This document shows positions 1-7,486 of a stretch of DNA of 60,684 nt, piece by piece. Each line of letters starts with the position of its first letter. Positions within the stretch are counted from its first letter, which is position 1. The position numbers and the translations under genes were made by a program. A model generated the notes under the pieces. That model did no database searches. It saw only the letters and a program-made list of their open reading frames with translations, and was not told the origin of the DNA. Source of the stretch: Trichomonas vaginalis G3 (Eukaryota; Parabasalia; Trichomonadida; Trichomonadidae). The stretch spans positions 8,518,053-8,578,736 of the forward strand of contig NC_067206.1 of the NCBI RefSeq assembly GCF_026262505.1, written 5' to 3'.

Positions 1-365
1 CACTACCGGTATATTATTTTTAAGCTATCTTATTTTTTGAAATTTTATTCAAATCTTTGGTCGCAAGAAGAATTGCATGATAAATAAAAACATTTAATCA
101 AAGTCAATTTTATTTTTCATATTCAAATGGACTGAGTGTTAACATTTAACATTTTTTGCTAATTGTCGTCAAAAATTAGGCGTAAAGCAAAAATTGATAT
201 TTCATATGGTTTTATGATAGATAAGCATTATATTCCCACTCATTATATTCGTAAATTTTGAGGTTTATCCTTCGCTTTTAAGATCATTGAATTTGATTTT
301 TATATAAAATAGTTATATATTAGAAAATAATATGAGTTTATGTGATATTATTTTTCAGAAGATTT
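1..365 (+). repeat. Right inverted-repeat arm of a preceding integrase element (partial)
   Basis: Matches the outer 365 bp of the arm at 8577-9025, from CACTACCG to the outer edge at CAGAAGATTT. The inner 84 bp and the integrase it belonged to lie off the left end of the window, so the array continues, or closes, to the left. Confidence 0.9.
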
Positions 366-1027
366 TGTGTTCTTCTTCAAAATTTTATTTTTTATTAAAA
401 AGAATCTTTACAAATATACATTTACTTTAATTAATATTTAAAAACGTGCTCTATCAAAAGTTCCAAAAATTCAATATTATAGCTTTTCTGAGGTGTCACT
501 TTTGATGAATTTCTGTTTTCAACACTAGACAAAAACAATTATATTAGATGCACATGATTAACATCTCTTGGTCTGATGATGTTTTTCAATTAAAAGATTA
601 TTATATACAGTTGAATTTACAAAATTCTTAATTCATAATTGCATGGCACAAGAGAGGTATGATCTGCTTATATGTTAATGATAGATATACCATATTATTT
701 CCATTACTATAAATAACTTAAAGAAATATATCTTCTAAGTGTATTTTTTGTTCAATTTTGTTTGAAAAAAAAATTAAAACGCATTTCTTATCTTGTTTAG
801 CTTTGATAAGTTGGATTAAATAATATTACTAAATACAAATCATGATAACAATTATATATCCATGCTAAATGCCTGAAGATCTGGTGAAAATATTGAGATA
901 TGCCTCACTTCCATCATTTCGTCTTACCACATAAAAATATGTGATTTTTAAAACAAGTTAGCTGATATGCTTTTAACAAAACCGAATCAAAAGTATTCAA
1001 AAAAATCTGAAATTGTAAAATATCTTA
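366..1027. other. AT-rich intergenic stretch, no gene seen
   Basis: No supported reading frame on either strand. Positions 494-518 hold a 25-bp sequence beginning TGTCACTTTTGATG that is repeated in inverted orientation at 6772-6796 (see findings). The rest is A/T-rich DNA with homopolymer runs whose lengths differ slightly between units. Confidence 0.6.
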
Positions 1028-1405
1028 ATCAAAAATAAAGGGTTGATCTTCATTTTCGGGATTTCAAAAAAATTTGGAATTTCACCTCCCAAACACACAG
1101 ATTGTCCAGTTCATTGGCATAGAGAATATCCGATTTCCAGTGTTTTACTCTGAATCTTATTAGTTAAATACCGAATTTCGAACATAAATTCATCAAAATC
1201 GAATAAAGAGACTACCAAAAACGACACAAATATAATCAAGTCACAATCATTTAACAGGAACTCCTTAAATGAAGATTTTTACAATTTTAATCTCTATATT
1301 TTAGAAAAAAATATGCTCAGTCACAAACACAATTACTATGTTATGGAACAAGGCATTGACACTCGAATCTCTGGCCAATTCGAGGAACATCCAAAATTTC
1401 AATAA
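1028..1405 (+). pseudogene. Unrecognised decayed reading frame
   Basis: One frame stays open from about 1028 to the stop at 1403-1405, broken only by a TGA at 1151-1153. The part before the TGA includes KFGISPPKHTDCPVHWHREY; the part after it ends in SGQFEEHPKFQ. Composition looks protein-like (mixed acidic, basic and aromatic residues), but I recognise no family and see no convincing start codon. It may be the remnant of a host gene or of a transposon accessory gene; it lies 165 bp upstream of the pogo relic on the same strand. Equivalents are at 9689-10066, 18211-18588, 27222-27599, 36002-36379, 44668-45045 and 53205-53582. A minus-strand frame over 1341-1661 overlaps it and is treated as a shadow. 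Confidence 0.35.
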
Positions 1406-1569
1406 TCTTATCCCACAGAATCCATAGCCCAAAAACTTTAATTTGCATAGTACATTTGAAGACGAATAATATTAGTCCAATTTTTTTTAACTTTGAAATT
1501 TTCAAAGATACAAAATTTATTACATTTAGAATTAATGCATTAATATATGCATTTGTTCCGTACCGAAAA

Positions 1570-2973
1570 TGAACTTTACAAAAAGTGACATGAAAAGTCT
1601 TAATTACATTAAAGCCAAATGTAAACTTCATTGAGAAAAAGCAGTTTTGTCTCGTATTCAACGTAAAATCTTCAAAAGAAGACTAAACAAAAAGTGCTAC
1701 ACTGATAACAAAGATGAATTTCACATGGAACGCGATGATTCAATAACTGCAGAGTTGCGACATACAATTGCGGAAAATGTATGGACAACCACATGTAATG
1801 GTGGAGAACCATCGTATCTTTCAGAGGTCGAATTACTTGATTTTTATGGTGAAATCAATCAAAGAGCAAAAGGTCTTGCATGTGAAAAGGTAATCGAAGC
1901 TTATCAGATTGCCTACGAATTACTGGAGTATAGATACAGCAGAGCTTTATATCTAGCTGGCCTTGTTCATCCAGACGAATTTCCAACAAGAGGAAAAAGA
2001 ATTGTTTACTTCGCTAGAAGTATATCTCCCCTCAAGATCATGGTTAAACAGAGTTTGCTCTGATCTCAACATTGAGATCAAAAGCTCAAAAGAAAATGAG
2101 GAAAAACGAGCAAAGTACTGTAACACAGCAACAGTTGCTAACTTCTTACATTAATTTCAGTATACGGCAGGAATTGATCCATGGAATAAGTGGAGTATTT
2201 ATGAAACATCTCTGCTTCATCAAAGCGTTACAAAGTTATCTGCACTGAAAGCAACCCTCCTTTAACCAAAGAAGAGCATGAATTTGTGCTTGTTACTAGT
2301 ATCTTCCCATATAATTCTGAAGGATACCGGATGAAACCATTTATTATTGTTCCAGGAATATAAAATTGTTCACAGGAACTCCGCTCCGTGAGAGCATTCC
2401 TTACAGGACAATCTTATGGATGGATGACAAAGAAGATATGGGATATCTTTAATTTAACTTTTATTATCGAAATCCAGAGATATCGCTCAAGTCTTGATGC
2501 TATCACAGCAGCTCAGCATAATATCGTATTCGGTGATAATCATATCAGCCGAGTAAGTTATTTTACTTGCAAACTTTTGAGTCTCTTCAGAATTGAACTC
2601 TTGACATTTCCAGCTTACTGCACAGTAGTTCTCCAGTTATTTGATGTAGGATGTGCAGCATCTTTGAGATCAAAGAATAACAGGTTAAAATATGTTCCGC
2701 TTTACACATATGAGCAAGATAATTTATCAAATACCCCAAAACCAAGGTTAAAAATTGTAAGAATTTTAATTGATGCTTGTGATTAAGTCAATGCATCAGT
2801 ATGGTATTCATCCGTGGAACCCAGATAAAGCCTTATCCAACGAATTAACAAACAAAACATCAAACGCAATACCAAATCCCACATATATATTTAATTCTTC
2901 TTGCAAAAAATTAACATCTGACGCCGAATTACTTAAAATTGCGCAATTTGAAGCAATCAAATTCAAACATTAA
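1570..2973 (+). pseudogene. Pogo/Tigger-like (DDE_1) transposase, decayed
   Basis: Remnant of a Tc1/mariner-superfamily transposase of the pogo/Tigger type, which would cut and paste its element at TA sites. Recognisable blocks, in order and in shifting frames: an ATG at 1570 with a TGA at 1633-1635; a basic N-terminal region (RKIFKRRLNKK); a GGEPSYLSE block; a CENP-B/Tc5-type HTH core (SRSWLNRVCSDLN); CNTATVANF; a block ending FIIVPG; SYGWMTKKIWDIF; the second catalytic aspartate in FGDNH; the third in LQLFDVG; and the C-terminal HPWNPDKAL. The first catalytic aspartate region survives only as SIYETSL, apparently without its D. At least five frame changes or stops separate the blocks, so no enzyme can be made. 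Family assignment is by motif order and is fairly secure. I did not find this transposon's own terminal repeats. Confidence 0.75.
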
Positions 2974-4025
2974 ATCAAGCACTGATAGTTATTGTAACAA
3001 ATATTTCGAATTATTTAGATTATTATCCTCCAAATACAAAAATTCTCAGCAAAGGGATGAAATTGAGTCAATTTAATGGAGCAAAACGAAGTGAGGTGAA
3101 ATTCACCACTTTGACACCTCGTATTTTTCAGATATATCGATTAATATTGAGTTTTATTGGGATGGAAAACATACTGAAAAACCTGCAATATCAACACCTT
3201 TTTATATAATATTGAATAAATAAAAATTTGTTTTTATTTTCCAAAAAGATATATGATACATTTTTATTATACAGGTTAAAAACTGTCTAGCTTTTGCTTT
3301 TAGTGCTCGACCAGAGGCATACATTGAAAATACAATCCTCTCCATGGTTTTTGTGTAGGATCTGATCTTCTCAAAACGATGATATTGACTATTATTATAT
3401 GAATTGAATGTATTTATGAATATTTCGAAATTTTAATATAAATAATTTATTAAAAATAAAAATTGAACGTAAGTACAAAAAATATAATTTGAAAGCAAAT
3501 TAAAAATTAACGATACGATAATTTGGAACTTTTACCTTTTGCCAATAAATATAAAAATAAAATTTTGGGAATTGGAACTTAAGAGTAGAGAGACCTTTGT
3601 TGATATGTATGAGGCTATGTATTTATGTGTAGATCTGAGTAAGCTTGGTTATCATATAGCGGTTTCTGATGAAATTGAGAACCTCGGAGACCCAAGACCT
3701 TTGTTGATATGTATGAGGCTATGTATTTGTGCGTAGTCATTAAACCCATTCTTGCAAATTAGAATATTATTTTATTTGTTATATTGAGCTTTCTTCCTGA
3801 TAATTTGCATATCTTCAAAATCATTAAAGTAAGTAAAATCAGTTGTTTTTTCGGTGATTAATCTTAATTCTTCGCATTATATTTCTTTTTTTTGAAAAAT
3901 CTTACTGTTTGGGGAAATTCTCTTTGCGAAATCTGTTGGCCTGAGGATTATCTGGTTGAATAAAAATATGTTCAATTCCCCTTTCGCATAATAATTAATG
4001 AAATTGTGTTTTATTTTCGAGAGTG
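2974..4025. other. AT-rich stretch, no gene; possible decayed tail of the pogo region
   Basis: No convincing gene. About 2990-3200 contains short protein-like runs in changing frames, which may be pogo-element tail, followed by AATAAATAAA. From 3200 to 4025 I see A/T-rich DNA, the 34-bp direct repeat noted separately, and short frames that look accidental. Confidence 0.5.
3591..3728 (+). repeat. 34-bp direct repeat pair, 104-bp period
   Basis: The sequence starting AGACCTTTGTTGATATGTAT occurs at 3591-3624 and again, identical, at 3695-3728, with 70 bp between. It gives the short plus-strand frame here its internal repeat, but the frame is too short to call a gene. The pair is present in every unit, so the duplication predates amplification; unit 3 has a 2-bp deletion at the left edge of the first copy. 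Confidence 0.85.
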
Positions 4026-4330
4026 TGCAAAACGTTCCCACTTCTTGAGAGGTACGTTTTGCAAATTTTTTTCTTTCATACATAGAAGATTTTTGGAAGA
4101 TGATTGATCTCTACATGATATTATATCATATTTCTACATTGAGTCCTTAACAATATTAAATTGCAGGGTTTTCAAATCAAAAAACTAACTTTCGCTCTTT
4201 CAGGTCAAATCAGCAAGGCTCTTCTATATAGGTGTTGGATATATTATCAAACTGAAATGAAACTTTCCAGAGATGTCCATAAAATTATTTTGCAAAACAT
4301 CCCTCTCAAAAAGTGGGAACGTTTTTGCAA
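4026..4330. mobile_element. Fold-back / MITE-like element (about 305 bp)
   Basis: Two inverted arms of about 38-39 bp, 4026-4063 and 4292-4330, bracket 228 bp of non-coding DNA. Each arm is itself nearly palindromic: it begins TGCAAAACGT and ends ACGTTTTGCA or a close variant. Such nested inverted repeats are typical of fold-back or MITE-type non-autonomous DNA elements, though I see no clear target-site duplication. No matching transposase ends were found in the window. Equivalents: 12686-12988, 21196-21498, 30220-30524, 39000-39304, 47666-47970 and 56203-56507. Small frames on both strands across it (plus 4161-4439, minus 3877-4083) are judged accidental. Confidence 0.6.
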
Positions 4331-4978
4331 TTTTTCTTTATTTTTTGTACCATTATCGGTCCATAGAGCGAAATGGGGACCAGGTATTGTGCTTAATGCA
4401 CGTTTGAGTACATTTGTTGTATACTCTGCAGTTTTCTGAGAAAAAGATTATGAGTGATCTCGTTTTTTCTTAAAGTCATTTTTTTCTTATCAAAAAAAAT
4501 TAAAATTACGTAAAACTATGACAAAATTACGTAATTCACAATTTTAATGCTGAAAAATAGGAATATAAGCTTATAATACTACAGGTAGATTGAGCATCGA
4601 TGCGCGCTAATGCCAACATGATTAATTTGAGTCGGTTTTATATATTATTGGAAATTAATCACAAATTGTCCATGAATATAAGTTATATTCTTCGATATTA
4701 TGAGTTAATGAAGGCTACAATATTTGTAATCATGATTGGCTAGTTAAAATCTATTAGAATAAAAGAAATTGTAATTTAATAATATTGAATTGACATTTTA
4801 AATAATTTGAGGTCTAATCCATTATGAGTATGGTTATTACAGGTCACTTATTATTATTCTTTGATATACAAAGAGTTAAAACGATTTGGTAATGAGATAT
4901 TGTAGAAAATAAAAATAACTGTAATCTATTGAAACTGATAAAAAAAATTAAATCCATTTATTTTTTATTCATATGTTA
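4331..4978. other. AT-rich stretch, nothing recognised
   Basis: No supported gene or RNA. It includes a short locally GC-rich patch with the 10-bp palindrome GCATCGATGC near 4606 and two copies of AAATTACGTAA about 20 bp apart near 4510. Neither is strong enough to call a functional site. Confidence 0.5.
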
Positions 4979-5326
4979 TTATTGATGAGAATTAGATTCA
5001 TTTAAAATTGAATACATATTTTTGAGAGAGTCAAAAATTTCAGGATCGATTTCATCTTCGCATTCATCCAAATATATTCTAAGCTCGGAATTTTCAAATG
5101 CATTCAAAATATTGGCAAAGTTTTCTTTACAAGAAGAGTTAAATAAAATTTCTTGTAAACAATTAATAATAAATTTTGGGTTAAATTCAACAAAATCCGA
5201 AAGAATTTCAAACACCTTTTCAAATTTGTCATTAAATATCGAAAGGGATATTGAATCTTTTATGATAATAGCGATGAGGATATTTATCAAAATTTCCTTA
5301 TTTTTGAAGAGTGCGGGATAAATTTG
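4979..5326 (-). pseudogene. C-terminal fragment of an unrecognised helical protein
   Basis: Minus-strand frame of 115 codons, open from just after a TGA at 5327-5329 to the stop at 4979-4981. It has no ATG near its start, so it looks like the 3' end of a longer gene. The sequence alternates leucine/isoleucine/phenylalanine-rich and polar stretches (for example KVFEILSDFVEFNPKFIIN and LDECEDEIDPEIFDSLKNM), as in armadillo-like helical repeat proteins. No family can be named. Stop codons and TAAA motifs follow directly, as expected at a compact protist gene end. The fragment begins within a base or two of a TGTCACTTTT motif, which may mark a junction with the hairpin block. It could instead be a small gene using a non-AUG start, which I consider unlikely. 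Confidence 0.45.
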
Positions 5327-5509
5327 TCAAGTGTCACTTTTCAATAACCTTAAATTACGCTGTTCTAATTTTTTAAAAAATAACCTTAAATTATATTTGA
5401 AGAAATTATGTCTATGATATATGTTTTATTCTAGAATCTTGGAGTTTTCATGCACTACACAAGAGCTCCAAGGTTCCAAGAGTGAATGCTCAATAGCAAT
5501 TATAGAGAT

Positions 5510-5573
5510 GTACCTTTTCAAAATGACTTTTACTGATTAAATTTAATCAATAGAAGACATTTTGAAAAGGTAC
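5510..5573. repeat. Inverted repeat with nested central palindrome
   Basis: Perfect 16-bp arms at 5510-5525 (GTACCTTTTCAAAATG) and 5558-5573. Between them lies a second perfect 16-bp palindrome, TGATTAAATTTAATCA (5534-5549). Pairing extends imperfectly outward for about 10 bp. It could extrude as a cruciform in DNA or fold as a hairpin in RNA. Present in all units; unit 3 has a T-to-A change in the left arm and unit 2 a one-base loop difference. Confidence 0.85.
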
Positions 5574-5671
5574 CTCTACAATTAGATATACAAGAGATTC
5601 AAAGCTTCATTTCAGATAGATTTGAAACTTTGAAACTCTTGGTAGATTTTGAGTGAATGCTGACAATCATC

Positions 5672-5706
5672 TTTGAGAAGGTTTTCTTAAAGAAAACCTT
5701 CTCAAA
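5672..5706. repeat. 35-bp near-perfect palindrome
   Basis: Arms of 17 bp (TTTGAGAAGGTTTTCTT and its complement) separated by one base, ending 6 bp before the minisatellite. It is intact in units 1-5 and 7. Unit 6 carries several differences in it (near 49,320-49,345), the only degraded copy. Confidence 0.9.
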
Positions 5707-5712
5707 GAGGTT

Positions 5713-6010
5713 TCTCAGGAGCCCTGAGGCTCCCTTTCGTAATGATTGGGAGCCTTGGGGCTCCTGAGACGAAGAATGGCTTCGCCGAATCTTTGATCAG
5801 CAGAGGCCAAATGAAAAGGCCTCTACTGATGGATTCTCAGGAGCCCTGAGGCTCCCTTTCGTAATGATTGGGAGCCTTGGGGCTCCTGAGACGAAGAATG
5901 GCTTCGCCGAATCTTTGATCAGCAGAGGCCAAATGAAAAGGCCTCTGCTGATGGATTCTCAGGAGCCCTGAGGCTCCCTTTCGTAATGATTGGGAGCCTT
6001 GGGGCTCCTG
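5713..6010. repeat. GC-rich 122-bp minisatellite, 2.4 copies
   Basis: Two full 122-bp units plus a 54-bp partial unit, each starting TCTCAGGAGCC. The GC content contrasts sharply with the surrounding AT-rich DNA. Each unit holds a 21-bp hairpin (5714-5734 with 5748-5768, 13-nt loop), whose only two non-Watson-Crick positions are G-T on this strand, and a 13-bp hairpin (5796-5808 with 5818-5830). The period of 122 is not a multiple of three, so frames shift in each unit and the minus-strand frames across it cannot encode a repeated protein. Copy number is the largest length difference between array units. Confidence 0.95.
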
Positions 6011-6193
6011 CAGCAGAGTATCGCTCCGCTCCATTAATTTTTTTTAAAAAAAAGTGCCGTGTGGCAAATTTGTCCTGTTCCCTCTCCTAACACATAACTC
6101 CACAACTACCCAAGTACTATATTGCCACTCCTTCCCGCATTGCATTTGAGAAACATTAAAAGTGGCGACAAGTGCACTTGCCATGGCATATTG

Positions 6194-6241
6194 TTGCGCG
6201 TATATACTACTTCTAATGAAAGAAGCAGTATATACGCGCAA
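6194..6241. repeat. 21-bp hairpin with 6-nt loop
   Basis: Arms 6194-6214 (beginning TTGCGCGTATATAC) and 6221-6241 pair with a single mismatch across a 6-base loop. The minus-strand frames called across this region (6044-6336) owe their length to these palindromes and show no family features. Unit 5 has two single-base insertions in its arms near 41,170 and 41,205. Confidence 0.85.
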
Positions 6242-6261
6242 TTCGAGTGAGATTGCAGCAG

Positions 6262-6312
6262 AAAGTCGAGAAGAGAGCCCTTTCTTAAGGTTAGGACTCC
6301 CTTCTCGACTTT
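6262..6312. repeat. 12-bp hairpin with 27-nt loop
   Basis: AAAGTCGAGAAG (6262-6273) pairs perfectly with 6301-6312. It is the last of the hairpins and ends 20 bp before the ubiquitin-protease-like fragment. Units 2 and 5 have one-base losses within or next to the right arm. Confidence 0.8.
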
Positions 6313-6331
6313 ATTATACAATGAAATATAA

Positions 6332-6643
6332 ATCATAGTATATTTTTGTCACTTTTCACATCGTATTACCCCGATAGAAACAAAACAAAACGACTTTCTT
6401 GATATATCAATAAATGGCACGGATAATTTATTGGATGCATTGGAAAAATATTTTAATACATATCCTATTGAGCAAAATCGATTTCAAAAAGATGAAATAT
6501 TAGAATGGCCCAAGTATTTAATCATACAATTAAACTTTCGTAAGACGAAATGGTGGAAGTGAAGTGATGTTGAAACCTTGATATTTCCTCGAAATTTCTA
6601 CAAAACATATATTAGACATAAAGCATATATCTTATTTTATTAA
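6332..6643 (+). pseudogene. Ubiquitin-specific protease (peptidase C19) fragment
   Basis: A plus-strand frame open from 6332 to the TAA at 6641-6643, apart from one in-frame TGA at 6560-6562. It reads through blocks typical of the middle of a USP catalytic domain: a cysteine-containing segment before NDFLDISI, then NLLDALEKYFN, then WPKYLIIQLN, then ETLIFPRNFY. In USPs (deubiquitinating thiol proteases) these correspond to the zinc-ribbon/fingers region, the segment after it, and the strand ending in QLxRF. The Cys box and the His box are both absent and there is no start codon. It is therefore a captured internal fragment of a host gene, about 100 codons of the usual 300 or more. It follows the hairpin block directly and points away from the minus-strand fragment. 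Confidence 0.65.
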
Positions 6644-6935
6644 GAATGTTGAATAATAATATTATTAAATATTAAGCTTTAAAAAAGCTAATTAAATTCA
6701 AAAATGAATATATATTATTATTGGATAAATATTAATCAGAACAAATGATTTTTTTATTAATGCTATGTAATAAACAGAAATTCATCAAAAGTGACAGCTC
6801 TCAATTTTTGACATTTGTAAATTCTAAATTGAATGAGAAAAATGAAATAACACTAAGCATAATACAATATTCTAGATTTAATTATAATTAGGAAAAAGTT
6901 AGTTTTGAGAGTACTTTTCATAGGCATATAGAATG
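6644..6935. other. AT-rich spacer with inverted copy of the 494-518 motif
   Basis: No gene. Positions 6772-6796 are the exact reverse complement of 494-518. About 139 bp separates this motif from the left arm of the integrase element, close to the roughly 128 bp between the corresponding motif and arm on the other side, although the two spacers are not clearly alike. Confidence 0.55.
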
Positions 6936-7383
6936 AAATCTTCTGAAAAATAATATCACATAAACTCATATTATTTTCTAATATATAACTATTTTATATA
7001 AAAATCAAATTCAATGATCTTAAAAGCGAAGGATAAACCTCAAAATTTACGAATATAATGAGTGGGAATATAATGCTTATCTATCATAAAACCATATGAA
7101 ATATCAATTTTTGCTTTACGCCTAATTTTTGACGACAATTAGCAAAAAATGTTAAATGTTAACACTCAGTCCATTTGAATATGAAAAATAAAATTGACTT
7201 TGATTAAATGTTTTTATTTATCATGCAATTCTTCTTGCGACCAAAGATTTGAATAAAAGTTCAAAAAATAAGATAGCTTAAAAAATAATATACGGTAGTG
7301 TTTACTAATAGATGAATAGTATATAAATTCTATTAAAATGGATTTGATCCAAAAAATATATAAAATTTGATCATAAATAAAAT
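6936..7383 (+). repeat. Left inverted-repeat arm, integrase element copy 1
   Basis: Pairs with 8577-9025 with only a few differences, for example in the homopolymers near 7270-7285. It ends 103 bp before the integrase ATG, so the gene's promoter lies mostly outside the arm. Confidence 0.93.
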
Positions 7384-7464
7384 CGTTTTAAATTACTTCT
7401 TCATTTAAATTATAACAATTATTTTTGATTTTTATTTATCATCCACATTCAAATTTGAATCTTA

Positions 7465-7469
7465 TCACA
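7465..7469 (+). promoter_or_regulatory. Initiator-like TCACA upstream of the integrase
   Basis: TCACA fits the trichomonad initiator consensus TCA(+1)Y(T/A). It would place transcription start at 7467, giving a 20-nt 5' leader, within the short range known for trichomonads. A weaker CCACTT sits at 7479-7484. This is suggestive only: a 5-bp match in AT-rich DNA is easily accidental. It is present upstream of every integrase copy. Confidence 0.3.
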
Positions 7470-7486
7470 AAAGAAGGACCACTTTT

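Larger units (their letters stand above)
5327..5712. other. Hairpin-bearing non-coding DNA upstream of the minisatellite
   Basis: No gene. Besides the two palindromes listed separately, a motif AATAACCTTAAATTA occurs twice (near 5343 and 5380). GAATGCT occurs near 5483 and 5653, flanking the first hairpin. The block sits between two divergent host-like gene fragments. Confidence 0.6.

Noticed and set aside
1341-1661. Minus-strand 106-codon frame, repeated in every unit
   Set aside because: It overlaps the better-supported plus-strand frame and the start of the pogo relic, has a biased F/I/K composition and matches no family. It recurs only because the whole unit recurs.
2550-2615. Spliceosomal intron in the pogo relic (GTAAGT ... 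CAG)
   Set aside because: GTAAGT near 2552 and CAG downstream are present, but the frame reads through the segment, and the extended trichomonad branch/3' motif is absent.
3877-4439. Minus frame 3877-4083 and plus frame 4161-4439 as genes
   Set aside because: Both run across the inverted arms of the fold-back element, and the plus frame begins at TTG. Length is explained by the repeat, and no motif is visible.
5022-5321. Plus-strand 99-codon frame opposite the helical-protein fragment
   Set aside because: Exact antisense of a frame with better protein character. Serine-rich composition is typical of a shadow frame.
5713-6010. CRISPR array
   Set aside because: The 122-bp repeats are directly adjacent with no unique spacers, and the context is eukaryotic.
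5837-6336. Minus-strand frames over the minisatellite and hairpins
   Set aside because: The repeat period of 122 bp shifts frame in each repeat, and the remaining frames lie on palindromes. No conserved protein signal.
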